This document shows, in pieces, positions 1 through 13,800 of a stretch of DNA of 64,000 nt. The stretch is from the NCBI GenBank assembly GCA_963662175.1, contig OY759216.1, positions 53,089,087-53,153,086 on the forward strand, given 5' to 3'. This DNA comes from Aradus depressus (taxonomy: Eukaryota > Arthropoda > Insecta > Hemiptera > Aradidae). The position numbers were made by a program, and so were the translations under genes. Position 1 is the first letter of the stretch. Every line of letters begins with the position of its first letter. The notes under the pieces were generated by a model, which did not search any database, was not told the origin of the DNA, and was given only the letters and a program-made list of their open reading frames with translations.

Positions 1-412
1 TTATCGTTGTAATGAGTATATCAAAACAAATTTTCACATGTATATTCAATACCCATAAGGACGGTACATTTTCAGCAGAATCGGCCGAAGAGAAAGGGGG
101 TTCTCAGTGGGGCTCGACCCAAAAACTCTAATAACTGCCGTAGTAATAAATTTATCGAAATGAAATTTTTTTCATTTCAATTTTTTTGGACGATACCCAT
201 TAAGTTTCAGTGAAATCGGCGGAAGGAAAGAGGGATTTTACAGGATGGGTGCAACTCAAAAACTCTTATAACTGTCGATATAATGAATTTATCGACACAA
301 AATTGTAATGTAAGTCAACTATTGATATTTAGCCCAAACGGTTCACTGGTTTTGGAGGAACAAAAAGTTAATTGATAAATTTGTTGTGGGGAAGAACATT
401 GCCGACGATACA
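1..412 (+). repeat. Dispersed repeat family D, copy running off the left edge
   Basis: Carries the family marks: repeated 'taataactgccg' and 'aatgaatttatcgacac' monomers, the 'ttttcagc...aaatcggc' motif, and the tail 'gcccaaacggt...ggggaagaacattgcc'. The 5' part lies outside the window. Confidence 0.75.
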
Positions 413-1484
413 CCCATTTTCCTCAATCAAATGAAGGTACAAAGGGAGCGACTTATAGAACAAACGGTAGGAATGGTCTGGAAAAAGGATGTTTTGTAAA
501 AAATTGTAATCATCAAAAATAAACAGAATAAACAATTTCAAATGGTATTTATTAAATTATATAAATTTGTAATATAAGAAAGTAAAACAAATTTAATTAA
601 AACAAAATATATGAAAACAACTTATAGACCATAAATATATACTTAAATATATTTTTAAAAATTCTATACAAATGATAAACAATCCTAAAAAACTATAATA
701 CAAGTTAAAAACTATAAATAATATAGTAAAACAATTAAGGTAACGTACACATTACAAATAATACAAAGTAATACAAACTTACTTTAGTTTCATAGAATTT
801 TCTTTATTTATTTTAGTTCTCATACTTAATTATATTAAAAAATAAAATATTACAGAGAAGTGTGTTCAGACCACATATTGAAGGGATATATATATATGAT
901 AATTTTATGATTTTGAAAATCTAGTCCATAATATAAAATGGACTAATACAAAATTCAACATTAAATAAGAAACGAAGAGTTAATCATTCTACCACCAGAA
1001 TCGCCAACTGTTTATTATCATAAAATTAGTTTTAGAAACGAACCAACACACTCGTTATGGAGTCTCTTGTAGGACCTACGGAGCTTTATACATTTTAAAA
1101 ATACTCAGAAATACATGCGAGTAATTAATACTACATATAAATTATGCAAAGTGATATATTTTCATCCTCATCCCAGAAAACTATCTTACAAATAACTGCA
1201 ATAATCATAATTACACAAAATTAAACCAATTATGTATACATTTTATAATCAGTGTATACAAATAAAATAATATTAGTATTATCACTTTCAATATAATACG
1301 AAGATATATTATCTTTTTAAATTTTACAATATCTACAAAGGCTTATTTCAAAAATTTCTTAAAAATCAACCAATAATTCACAATCCAAGCCAGAACGATC
1401 ATTCATTAACTTCAAAATGTTGACTTTTGTGTAATTTTGATATGAAAACTGACATAATTGCAGAGATATTGTGAAATAATTCAA
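413..1484. other. AT-rich intergenic DNA, nothing recognised
   Basis: Very AT-rich sequence with only short random ORFs and no known motif. Confidence 0.5.
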
Positions 1485-1556
1485 ATGGACTTGAAAAATA
1501 AAATAAAACTGGTTTATTTAATATGTTGTCTAATTTCACTAACTATATATACATGG

Positions 1557-1586
1557 GAGTACTTTCGGTATTTCTACCATCCTCAG
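1557..1586 (-). ncRNA. Minimal hammerhead ribozyme motif (helix III AGTACT)
   Basis: Reads CTGAGGA, U, GGUA-GAAA-UACC hairpin, GAA, palindrome AGTACT, then C at the cleavage position. All core bases are intact. Helix I is 3 bp (CCA with TGG). The zero-length loop of helix III implies dimer action, as described for Penelope-like elements. Confidence 0.7.
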
Positions 1587-1631
1587 CCAAAAGCATAAGA
1601 GATAAGACAGTCTTATCTCTTATGCTTTTGG

Positions 1632-1661
1632 CTGAGGATGGTAGAAATACCGAAAGTACTC
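1632..1661 (+). ncRNA. Minimal hammerhead ribozyme motif (mirror copy)
   Basis: Exact mirror of the 1557-1586 motif on the other arm of the palindrome. Confidence 0.7.
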
Positions 1662-2195
1662 CCATGTATATATAGTTAGTGAAATTAGACAACATATTAA
1701 ATAAACCAGTTTTATTTTATTTTTCAAGTCCATAATTTTTATATGTTGTACTATTTTGCGTTTAGGTATGAAAAAATGTAATAATGTTAAGAAGTCCCTT
1801 TCAAATAAATAAAAATAAAGAACTTGTTTATTTTTTATATTGTTTAATCCCATAAAAATATATACATAAAGTGTAGTGTAGTAGTTTCGGTATATATCGT
1901 TGATGACATAATATAAATTCTCTTTATTAATTTTATTATAAATATCGACACAGATCGTGGAAATGTATTCGGACATAGATCCCTTTGAATGTTTAATGCA
2001 TTGTGATTACTTACAGTATTTTCTTCCGTACATAAAGACCAGATATTCCTTCATAAAGAAACGATAAAAATAAAAGAAAATAACCACCAATTTGTTTGTT
2101 TAAAGATACATTATTTACAGAATTTACTGGAAATATGAACTACTTATGCATTTTTAGGATTCAAACATATTTTTATTCTTTGTGAAATTACAATT

Positions 2196-2610
2196 TTAAA
2201 TTTTGAAAGCGAGTTCTTATTATAAAATGTCTAAAGCTAATTTAAATTTTGAAAGCGAGTTCTTATTATAAAATGTCTAAAGCTAATTTAAATTTTGAAA
2301 GCGAGTTCTTATTATAAAATGTCTAAAGCTAATTTAAATTTTGAAAGCGAGTTCTTATTATAAAATGTCTAAAGCTAATTTAAATTTTGAAAGCGAGTTC
2401 TTATTATAAAATGTCTAAAGCTAATTTAAATTTTGAAAGCGAGTTCTTATTATAAAATGTCTAAAGCTAATTTAAATTTTGAAAGCGAGTTCTTATTATA
2501 AAATGTCTAAAGCTAATTTAAATTTTGAAAGCGAGTTCTTATTATAAAATGTCTAAAGCTAATTTAAATTTTGAAAGCGAGTTCTTATTATAAAATGTCT
2601 AAAGCTAATT
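2196..2610. repeat. 46-bp tandem array, 9 copies
   Basis: Nine essentially identical 46-bp units. The marker 'gcgagttctt' recurs at 2209, 2255, 2301 and so on to 2577. No spacers, so not a CRISPR array. The near-identity suggests recent expansion. Confidence 0.95.
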
Positions 2611-3439
2611 ATTTTTGAGCTATTTTAATAATTAAAAAAAAAATCAGTTGAAACTTCGAACTCCTATATAACCGGAAATACGCAAAACGGACAGGAAAAC
2701 CCTTCAATATTTTACAATATCTCTATCAATATTACAACATATCAAAATTACAAAAAATAATAATTTTTATGCCGGATGAGTGGTCGTTTTGTCTTGGAAT
2801 AACCCATTTATAAAATGTACAAAAATACTTATTGTAATGTTAATTTTTCCCTTTTTATAAAATAATATTTTTGTTTGGAAATTATTGTACAGTGGATAAT
2901 GTTATGGAAGAAGTTTTAATATCACTAAATATTTTTATAGCTTTACAGAAATTAAGAATACTTTGAATCAAATCAAAAAGAAATCACAAAATATTGTCAG
3001 AAGTAGACAGATTTCTGCTTTTACATCAAGACAGTAAATACAAAATGCAGGATACTGCATTGTGACAAAATGAGAATATATATTCTGAAAACAAGAGCTC
3101 TTATAAAGGAAATAAGTTACTTTTAAGAGTTCACTGCTGTTAAAAGTAGTATATGTAAGGTGCGCAGGGGTGAAGGGATTATGATTGTTGGGGATATTCT
3201 ATTAGCCGTCCTAAAACAATAGTTTCTGCACTTTCATATATGAAGATACAAGAAGATAAAAATGAATAGAACATGTTTAGGCTAAGTGATACATGGCTAG
3301 CTCTATTGGTTTAGAACGTCCAGCCGCACCTTCCAGATGCGGACAGACAGTACCTTCAACAAAATAAAGAAAATGTACCTGCTGTAATGTAGATCACTCA
3401 AAATTAAGTAATACATATATAAGATCTCATGACTCATAC
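2611..3439. other. AT-rich spacer, nothing recognised
   Basis: No ORF, RNA gene or repeat I can identify. Confidence 0.45.
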
Positions 3440-4046
3440 AGGGGCGTAGCCAGGAGTTTGAGCAGGGGGAAGCAAAGTTAGGCTACAGGGGTGGGGGGCA
3501 CACCGCAGTTTCCATGGTTAGCGCTGCAGACTTTTTGTTATTAATTTGGGAGACTCGGACCCCTAGAAGCCCACCCTGAGGTAACCACTGACTGTAATAC
3601 TTAAGCTGACTTAACATGAGTAGCAAAAATGCAAAGCGCAGCAGCAGCAAATGCACGCTGTGGTTTCTGTGCTTTTAGAATTAAATGACTCACAGCCAAT
3701 AACGTGCATTTGCTGTTGCTGCGCTTTGCATTTTTAGTGCGCACGTAAAATCAGCTTTAAGAGTATTAAGTATAACATAAATAACGATTTTGAGCGAGGA
3801 AATGGTATGATGGAATTCATATATATTTAAATAAATTTAATATGACTTGTTTTGTACATTTACATTTATGTAAAAGGTGATTGCTGAATTAAGAATCAGA
3901 CGCACGGGAAATATGAAGATCCTATTGGTAACTTGCAAGCAATCCATTTTTAATAAAAACAATTTTTTTACTTTATTTCATTTTTATCTTGGTTTTTTGC
4001 TCTGGCCAGGAGGGGGCACGTGCCCGCCCCTGACTACGCCCATGAA
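3440..4046. mobile_element. Possible non-autonomous DNA transposon
   Basis: The left end CAGGGGCGTAGCCAGG and the right end (reverse complement CATGGGCGTAGTCAGG) form imperfect terminal inverted repeats of about 16 bp. This is the kind of terminus seen in hAT-like elements. A target duplication is not clear. No transposase. A separate inverted repeat lies inside. Confidence 0.45.
3589..3772. repeat. Internal inverted repeat
   Basis: Arms around 3629-3658 and 3703-3735 (aatgcaaagcgcagcag and its complement), with weaker outer pairing reaching 3589 and 3772. Could form a long hairpin. Confidence 0.7.
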
Positions 4047-5446
4047 GTCTTATAAGAAATTGTAGTCAGTTTTTTCTTACTTAGAGTTAATGGACAGTTT
4101 ATATAAAAAAAATCATAGTTTAAAACTTGAAATTGTAAGTAGTATAGTTTGGTTAACTAAATATATTCAGTATACAAATTGTCCAACAAAAATGAGAATG
4201 TAATACCAGAATATCAGCGGAAATTGTCAATATTTCATAAGCAAATTATATTAGAATTAATGACTTAAAGCTCTAATAAAAATATAATAATAATTATAAT
4301 GACAATAATAAATAAATTTACAAATATTAGAGCTAGTCTTCTTTCAAATGAAGAGTTGCGACAAGTAAAATGTTGGACATTCCATTTTTACATTCCTTTT
4401 CACCGATCAAGAAATTAACATCACAGAGAAATGTTCAAATATTAAAAATATTTATAATTATTGAGAATTTAAAACCTTCTAGTATTATTTTTTTTTTCAT
4501 ATAACTATAAGGTTGATAACAAAAATTGGATTAGTCAAAAAAATAACTGTTTCAGACCATAGTCCCAATTAATTCGTTCAAACTATTGGTAAAATTTGTT
4601 TCTATAAATTTCGGTGATGTTCATGTTCCATGAAAATTAAGTGCAAGAAATAACACAATTGCACTCCATTAACTTTCATTTTTTAAATAAAAACTGAACT
4701 ATTTACCAATGTTGCTAAGGAAATATCCCAATCCATTACAAAAACGGACAGTCTTTGACTATCACGTTCTGTTTCTCAAAAATTTGTAATTTACGGACTA
4801 ATACGGTTTTTGCTATCAACTCCTCAAATAAGAATTACCACATTTCAAAAGTGGCGCCACAGACAAACATTTGGACCATATTAGAATTTAATTTTGAACA
4901 AAAAAAATCTCTATAAACATAGGTACACGAGTGATCCCTTAAAAAAATATAGACAAAACAAACTTCTGGACATTTTGCCAAATAACTCAATTACAATTGA
5001 TCAATTCAAAACAATCTGTTTTAAAATGGCGACTCTATAAAATAAGATATTACACTCTTAAAAATCTTCACTCAAACTCGCCCTAATAAAATAAACTGCC
5101 CCCAAAGTTTCAAAGCCCTTGAATAACATACCCAAGACCCCTTTCAGAAAACATGGGGGGCGCTTTCAAAGAAGTTCTGAAGTCTTGAGTAATACCTCAT
5201 TCTCAAGGTCTCACATATGAAAGGTTTTTTCAATTATTTAATCCAATGGCCGCTTCAAATACTTCATAATAAATTCAATAAATTTCAAATAATTTTAGAA
5301 ATATTTTCTGACCAAAACTGTATATTTGAGGAGCTTTAGCTTTCCAAAAGCGACATGATTACTTTTGGAGTTGTTTTAAGAGCTCTAAATGAATTAATCA
5401 CTTCTAAGTTGAGGAACGCGGACATATTGTGGAAACTTGTAATAAA
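4047..5446. other. AT-rich intergenic DNA downstream of the SMOC gene
   Basis: No coding potential or recognisable repeat. The last 40 bases before 5447 (ttgaggaacgcggacatatt) match the outer flank of the foldback at 11672-12180. Confidence 0.45.
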
Positions 5447-5600
5447 TAAATAAAACAAACTTATTTTTGAAATATTGTCTATTCCACTAAAGATATAAAT
5501 ATATATAACTACTGGTGTAAGACCGAAACCGATAGTTTTTTATATTTATATCTTTAGTGGAATAGACAATATTTCAAAAATAAGTTTGTTTTATTTAATG
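5447..5600. mobile_element. Foldback repeat, Penelope-like terminal type, hammerhead eroded
   Basis: Inverted arms (about 55 bp each) with the box 'tgtctattccactaaaga' around a loop containing 'gtaagaccgaaaccgatag', the remains of a hammerhead core. Same family as 11672-12140. Confidence 0.65.
5590..5595 (-). terminator. Candidate poly(A) signal of the SMOC gene
   Basis: AATAAA on the minus strand about 165 bases after the stop codon. It lies in the arm of a foldback repeat, so it may be coincidental; no other evidence fixes the transcript end. Confidence 0.25.
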
Positions 5601-5760
5601 AATTAATCCTTCTTTTAGAAAGTATTTGCGGATCTACGTTTATATAGAAAGTTTTTTAACCCAAAATTAAATTTCTTATAAGGTGGTAAAGTTGTTGTCT
5701 AGTTGGTCATCTTTTGTTGACAGGGAAGCACTAATGACCTGTTTCAAACTTCACTTCAGA

Positions 5761-5834
5761 TCAGTCAGCCTTGAGAATGGTGTCCAGAGGGTTGGGGCCT
5801 CTTCTTCTTACAGGACTAGCTGTTATTGTCATTC
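5761..5834 (-). CDS. magu: SMOC exon M: C-terminal tail and stop
   Basis: 74 nt encoding MTITASPVRRRGPNPLDTIL then KAD and TGA. A short basic tail closes the protein. The acceptor is TTTCAG and the split Gly codon from exon L is completed correctly. Confidence 0.86.
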
Positions 5835-7832
5835 CTGAAACAATAATTCATAATATTAATGGAAATCAATATCGATCAAAAATTATAAAATAAAATAATT
5901 AATTATAATATTGATCATTAGGTCTCGTTAAGAAGTGGTGAAAATGTGGAAGAAATTACTTTACATAAAGTAATTAATAGACCACAAACGTTGGTTAGCA
6001 TGAATGAAATAAATAATTATTGTTAATTAAGTATGTAATTGCAACAAAACTATTACTATAACAATGATGTTTTAAATTTTATAGATATTCAAAATGGGAT
6101 TGCAGTCCAAAACGTCTCTAGAGGAAAAATATGTTTTATATAAACTGGAAAGAACAAAAAACTGCAAATATAATTGTATTATAAATCTCCTTAAATATCA
6201 CAAGCTCGAATATATATATATCTCATTTGTTATTTGTCTGTGTTGGTTACACAGTGTTAAGAACTCTTCCCCTAGGAAAAGAGAGTCGTGAGCCCCATCG
6301 CTGGTGTTTAGCACATTGTCTCCACTCCTCACCCACTAGCGATGAAGCAAGAGGAATATTTATATATATATATATATACCGTAATGTGGAGCTCATGTCC
6401 ATCAGAGCGACGAAAGAGCGCTCTGGTAGTAGACGATATGACTGTAGTTAAAGCCATATATAGCTCTTTCGTCGCTCTGATGGACATGAGCTCGACTCTA
6501 CTGTAGGCATCCTACATTTTGCCAACCCAGGTTTATTCACCTAGGGTTTCGAACCCGCTTAGGGCTCTCTGTGGACTTTTGAAAGTTTTAGCAATGCTCT
6601 TAAGTATATTAAATGAATTTTAGAACGGTAATATATATATATTATATATATACACTCGCGACTCTCTTTTACGAGGGGAAAAGTTCTTAAGACAGTGTAA
6701 CCAACACCCAAAGTACTAAGAGATACGCCATCGACCGTCAGATGCAAAGCCCATCTCTCATCTGACTCCTCCCCAGAGCCAAACGAGAAATAATCGATCC
6801 TAACTTCAGGGATCATGAACAGGGAACTGTTCATGGAGTCACTGGACTCCGTGAAAACACAAGACGAATAGAGGAGGCGGTGGGTTTCCCCCACCCCTCA
6901 GCACGTCCAACTTTTGGTTTCTACTATATTATATTTACCAATAGAAGATCTGTCAGCATTCAGACAATTGAGCCACTCAGTAAGACTGATTTTCCTATCG
7001 TGATTTACATCACAATATCTGGGCAGTTTTTTCCCGCATTGCTTCAAATTCTTCTGGTTCATCATCATAGTTCGGAAAGATTTGGTCTCCTTCTTTTCCA
7101 ATACCTGAAATAAAAGATATTTCATTAAACGGGAGTAATACACTTGCTAGATTTATCTCCAGCAGAGAATATCCCTAAAGAACTCAATGCAATTTGATGC
7201 TAAGTTGCATCAATTAGCGTCAAGATAATTTTGTAATACAGAAATACAATAAGTCGTTCAGAATCCTTATACGTGTGTTTCCCAACACTCGAAAAATATA
7301 ATATTCAACGTGAACTATTCATATATTTTCTTCTAAGAAATTTTGAAAAATATAAATTTCTGTAGATTTTGCAGGATTCAATCTCCTCCACCCTTTTGAA
7401 ATGTCCTAATGCTTACTCAGGCATAAAAAAAATCAAATGCAATAAAAATATGCAATTTTTGTAAAACACATTGAAAATCAAATAAAAACCTAATATCCTA
7501 AAAATAACTACATTATGTATTCTTGAATAGAAATACTTAACAATGTCATATATGTTATGTGTTGATTCATCATTCCTCGTCTATTCTGATGCCCCAAATC
7601 GTGAAACCTAGAGAATTCTGACAAAAATTCTTGGCAAAGTTCTACAGAATAGTCGACTCTCAGGCCTTACGATTCGGACAATAGGATAGACGACATGTGC
7701 TGAACCGACACATAACTTATACATTAAATATTTATACTAAAGAACACATAATGTGGAGACAACAGTACACAATGGACTTGAAACGTCTATATGGACGGGT
7801 GCAAATAAATTCGAGATAAAAAAAACCGCAGA

Positions 7833-7898
<66 letters not shown>

Positions 7899-10800
7899 TC
7901 TAAATTACACATCGCTGTTCCGGAAGAACAATGACACAATTGCAAAAATAATTATTTTCAGCAGATGTAAAAAACAAATATTAATGATTCATAATTATAG
8001 TAAAAAATGTTTAATGACAATGGGATGTATGTTACTATTTTCTATTAACTATTATAAAGAAATGCTAGTCAATAAGGAGTGTTGTTAAATTGTAACTCTA
8101 ATCCTCTAATTTCGCAAGTGTCACTGTTCTCCTAAAATTCAACATATGCGTCAACATTTTTATTTAGCCGCCAGGTGACTACAATTATTTTATTATTCAA
8201 AAAAAAAGAATTAGATATTTCTGAAGCGAGAGCCAAAATACCCTCAACTTCGCTGCTGTTCTTCAGGTATAGCGATATATTAATATAAATAAACTTATTA
8301 GTTTACCTTATTTTTGTTCAAGTCAAGAGTTTGAAAAATCCAAGCAGAAATTTTTTCATTTTCTGATTGGAAATTACCAGACATCGCACTGAAATCACTG
8401 CCCCTAAAATATAACAGTGTAATTCATTATTGACTTTTAATTTCAACTGATAATATATAACTTGAAAAGAAAAAAAGAAATATAAATAATTACATTGGCT
8501 TTTGTTTTGTAATAAATTCCATCAGTTCCTTGAGAAAAGCTTGCCTTTTTTGTTCAGGACAGCCTATAAAATGAGTAGTACATTAAAATAAAATAAAGGT
8601 ACAAAACAAACATATTTTACATCTATTTTGCAGAAGAAATGAAGAAAGGCCGAAGCCCTTAGCCCTTAGTTTATGTTAACAGGGAGCTAAAAACAAAACA
8701 AAAACAGCACGCCCTCCTTCGAATGGGAAGTTATACGATGGTCCCGAGCCTGTGCGTTATCAGGTACTCGTTAAAGATCCCTACCGTAAATGAATAAAAT
8801 TGTACGTAAAGTCACTGAACCTGGTTAGGCAAAATTTAGGACTCCCACAATAGAGTCGGGGTCTGGGTATGAAAGAGCGCTCTGGTAGTAGGCGTTTTGA
8901 CCTCGTATTTAAAGTCCGGGCATGAGTTCATAATAAATAACTTAAGTAATCTATTGTAGATTCATAACTCGTTACCGTGCCTTGACTGGAACTACTTCAC
9001 AGTGATGGGAATTAATGAATCCATGCATAAATCAGTGAATAACAATTTATTCACCCACTTAATTTTTTTTTTTGGTATTTAAGACATATTATCTACGCCT
9101 TATATATTATTAACTAATATAATAAATTCTATAGGGGCGAAAATTTAACCTAATATAAATTTATTTTTTCCTGTGTTAAATAAACATTCACCCATTTTAT
9201 CCATGTACCCAACCGTAACATTTTCAAAGAGGAATACAGACTTGAAAAACAATCGTCGGTGAATCGTCGACAATGTACTTCGCCAGCACGAATATTAATT
9301 TTTTTTGTCTCCTTCCAAAGCCAATCGACCGTTTGGAATTAATATCTATACTTGACTTAGATAAGGACTCCTGAATTCTCATACAATATTTTGTGTCAAT
9401 AAGGCACTTATTAGAGTATTTGTGTTAAGCCCCTCTAACTCCACCTTATCTTTGGCCGATTTGGCTGAAAATCAATAGGTGTCGTCGTTATGGGGTTCTG
9501 GATGCACATATTAAATTTCGTGTCGATATATTCATTCTATGGGAAGTTATCGTGTTCACAGACACACACGGACAGAAGACTTTTGGAATCAAGGGTCGGA
9601 AAACACGAAATTCCGTTGAAAACTCAGCGTCAACGCTTCCCCTATCCTTCGCATAGCTCGGGAAATTATATGGAAAAATAGGTAAACATGTAAGAAAAGT
9701 ACCTTTCATAGGTCGGATTGGCAGCTGGATTTCATCACACTTAGGTTTAACATCCTTCACAGAAGTTCCTGGTATAGGTTTCCCAGTGTCTTCGTGAACA
9801 CACCAGCAGTATCCTGCAAAGAACCAATGTTATATATAGAATCAGTCGGCTTCAATATAATACCAATGTAAAAAATTCATATATCTACTGAATTTCGTTA
9901 CCTATAAATGTTGAAGATTACTAAACATTTTCAAATCAATGTACTACGATGTTATCTAACAACAACATAAATAAATATATGCGATGTGGCCATAACAGGA
10001 CAGTCTTATACCAACCGATCACTCTCCCTCCCCCTCTACCCTCACAAATTCATTTCATACTGGCATTACTGGGTATATGAAAGTAATGTGTTGCGGTCAA
10101 CGGTTTTGTTTGTCTCATTCTAAAGCCTACTTCTGAGAGCGACGTTCCTTAATGACATTATAAAATTTTGAAAGGAAGGGAGAGTGATCTATGCGAAAGT
10201 GGTTCGTATAAGAACATATCATATATATTTTATTTTTTACCCTATTTTAATTAAAAAAAACTACCAATAATAAAAAATATTTTAAATTTCATTGCCATGC
10301 GTTACAATTCAAACATTTAGAAACATTTGATAAGGAAAGAAGGCGCCGATAACTCAGTGGTATGAGTGCTTGGCTTCGAAACCCAACCGAGGCCCTTAGT
10401 TTATTTTATCTGGGAGGTAAAATAAACTTAAGCACGCCGTCCTTCGAGTTAAGCGATGGTCCCGAGCCTGTACGATGTCAAGTACTCGTTAAAGCCCCCT
10501 GCCCTAGGTGAATAAAAATTTAGGGTAGGCAAAATTTAGGACTCCCGCAGTAGAGTCGGGCTCATGTCCACCAGAGTGACGAAAGAGCACTCTGTTAGTA
10601 GGCGATATGAGCTCATAGTTAAAGCCCGGGCATGAGTCATAAAAACCTAACCTTTGATACGGAAATGTATTGTACATTCTTTGAGGAGCATTAAGTTTGT
10701 TCGTATAGGCCCGATCTCAAATTTAAGGGCGTATGAACACTTGGAAATTTAATAAGAAACAATTTTTCTAGAGACTACCCGTCTCTGGCATAAAAAAATG

Positions 10801-13800
10801 TGCCCTTTAGTTTTCTCTAAAACTTTTATTTAAAGGGATTTTTGATTAGGCAATAAATATAAGAGAAATCTTAATAAATGTACTTAGACCCCGAAATAAA
10901 GTGGCCTTAATTTTCGTCTGATTTCAGTTAAAATCAAATAAGATCTAAGTTAAGACATGTGACATCTTCAATTCAATTGTCAAGTTCATTGCAACAATCG
11001 TTTTTGAGTTAGAGCGCACAGAAAGTTTCAATCACATACATATAAGCATTATCGCGAAAATAGTCAAAATATGTTCGGGGGAACTTGAAATGTAGGATCT
11101 TATACGGCTACAATACTTCCTTACACTAAAGAGTTTTTTCTAGTTTTCTAACTGACCATTCGAAAACTAAAAAGTGCGGGACGCACTTGCAGGCGCCTTG
11201 GCTAGGATTCGGTAGAGTTCACGCGCCTTCTCATATACATTCTAAACGCAAATAAAAAATATAATTCTCCAAACTGAAAGCTTGTTTCTTTTTTCTGGTC
11301 CAGGACGACATTGATAGACGCCAAAATATATAAGTGGGAGCATAACGGTCAGGGATACTACATACATACTTAAGAATCATAACTATTCATTCAATATAAA
11401 ATAATAATGGTTTGAATTATTACCTGTTGACCTGTAACATTGAACTTTCTGATATCTGCCGTCCAGCGCACACTCTGGGATGTAGATCTCGATATTTGTT
11501 TGTTTTTGTTCCTCAAGAACTGATTTCCTGTCAGATAAACAATCGTTCACTGAAAATAATAGAAAAAATATACCATTGTAAAAACAGTCACTTGATTTTT
11601 TTTTTTTTTTTTTTTCAACATAAATAAAACAATTGAGAAATTGTTCTACTCATTGTTTAACAATATAATATCAATAAATAAAACAAACTTATTTTTTGAA
11701 ATATTGTCTACTCCACTAAAGATATTTATAAAAATAAAACTACCGGTTTCGGCCTCACACCATCGTCAGGTCTAGTTCATAACTAGAAAAAATAATAAGA
11801 ACTTTCCATCCTATTAAAACCACTCCATACAACAAATATACAATAATAAATAATTTGTTAACCCAAAAATTTAAAAAATAGTCATTGGAACATAATACAG
11901 CCTTGGAACGATATGCAACTCAAATTTTAAGTAAAAAAACAAATGTCAGGGGAGTGAAAAAAAAAGGTAAGGTGCTCAACACTCGAAGTGGAACACATAA
12001 AAATCTGACGATTCTTTGATTGCCCTAATTCATAACTAGACCTGACGATGGTGTGAGGCCGAAACCGGTAGTTTTATTTTTATAAATATCTTTAGTGGAA
12101 TAGACAATATTTCAAAAAATAAGTTTGTTTTATTTATTTATTACAAATTCCACAATATGTCCACGTTCCTCAACTTAGAAATATAATATCAAACAAGGAA
12201 GTATATTTAATCCACTCAAATGATGCTTTGCCTTTCCCCGGACCTCCTATGGGATCCCACCATGGTTGTTATGGACTCATGTATTCGTGATTTGTCCTGA
12301 CTCAGCAAGGACAAGAAATATAACAAAGTACGGCTATAATAGCTTAAGAAGTTGTTCGTCCCAAACAAAAACCAACCAACTTTCGGACGCACTTCTTCAG
12401 GAGTTGCCTTGTTTTTACAAATATATGTTGACTGTTTCCTTAGCCCTCAGGATAACATAACTTTTAACTAAATAAAGGGCTGAAGATGACCTTTGGGATC
12501 GAAACGTCCCCTTAATTATAATTGAATAAATTTGTGGAAGACCGACTGCGTTACTTTCATCTACCTACTTCACTTAAGACTTATTATTCTTCCATCATCT
12601 CCATGTTAAGTTACTTTGAAAATGTAATGAAAGTATTAGAAAATTATATGCGTTGTTACGATTAATATAGAATGACGTGAGTTATGGCCAACAGGCTCTG
12701 TTGCTCCCCCTCCGGCTACTACGAATTAAGCTGGTTATTAATTTATTTAGGTTAGTTTGAAAGTGTTTTTTTTTTTTTGATGTTAAGTTATTTTAATGTT
12801 TCTATTTATCTAAAATATTGTTTTAGATCAAGTTACCACTTTTAGACTTTCTCTTCTTCGTTCCAGAAGATAGCAGCAAGTCTGACCAATAGGGATTCAT
12901 AGAAAGTTCTATAACTTTATAAATCCTTCTAAAATATATAATTATATACTTTTCTGAAATTGTTTCTTTCCGTTGGGACCTTTTATCTAAATGGTATGGG
13001 TAAATCAGTGGCCAATTAGGTCCAAGCAATTTTTATTTTCTAACGTTTCGACCCCTTGGGCCATTATCAACTAAAATGAAAAGAACAGACATTGATATAA
13101 AAACATTTTTTAAACAGCAATTATATCTTATTTGCTTTACATCTTAATACTAGAAATTGTAATATGATATATTTTTTATTCTGGTGAGTGATATATATAG
13201 AAAAATATAAAAAATAAATCATATTACAATTTCTAGTATTAAGATGTAAAGCAAATAAGATATAATTGCTGTTAAAAAATAAAAATTGCTTGGACCTAAT
13301 TGGCAACTGATTTACCCATACCATTTTTCTGAAATTTTATAATTATATAAATATCGGTTAAGAGTGATAGAGAAGTCAGTATATTATAGTGATCAATTAG
13401 TTAAGTTAGGTTAGGTTTAGGTTTTATGACTCATGCCCAGGCTTTAACTACGAGGTCATATCGCCTACTACCAGAGCGCTCTTTCTAGTTAGTTAAGTTT
13501 TAGTCTATTAGTTAAGTTAAGATGTATATAGTTGTAAATAGTTGCTTTTAGCCTTTATTTGATCCAGTTTTTAATATTTGGCTGTGAATTGATTTTTTAA
13601 AATATAAGTAATAATATTTCTATTGAATTAAGGTGATTATTAAGACAGTGATGTGTTTTCTCCTCTGATCAGCCTTTCATCCTCTCCCCTTTGTATTTGC
13701 CCAGATTTACCTTCAGTTCTTACTATTTCTGTATTTATTTTATGTGTTAATTCACATTATTTTAGTATTACATCTGTTTTCTTAAAGCAATATTATTCAA

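Larger units (their letters stand above)
1485..1733. mobile_element. Near-perfect 249-bp palindrome, hammerhead-bearing foldback
   Basis: The 124-bp arms (1485-1608 and 1610-1733) are exact reverse complements around one central base. Each arm holds a complete minimal hammerhead motif. The arm also has a 'tgtctaatttcact' box like the 'tgtctattccact' of the other foldbacks. It resembles an inverted dimer of a Penelope-like terminal repeat. Confidence 0.8.
11672..12140. mobile_element. Hammerhead-bearing foldback element
   Basis: Arms 11672-11785 and 12029-12140 are inverted copies carrying 'attgtctactccactaaag' and a hammerhead each, around a roughly 245-bp centre. The right flank (gtccacgttcctcaactta) is shared with 5405-5446 and about 41090-41110. 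Interpreted as an inverted pair of Penelope-like terminal repeats. Confidence 0.72.

Noticed and set aside
1620..1976. 118-codon minus ORF
   Set aside because: Starts in AT-rich DNA and ends inside the palindrome; no domain, composition typical of random AT-rich sequence.
2196..2610. CRISPR-like array
   Set aside because: Units are directly tandem without spacers, and the genome is eukaryotic.
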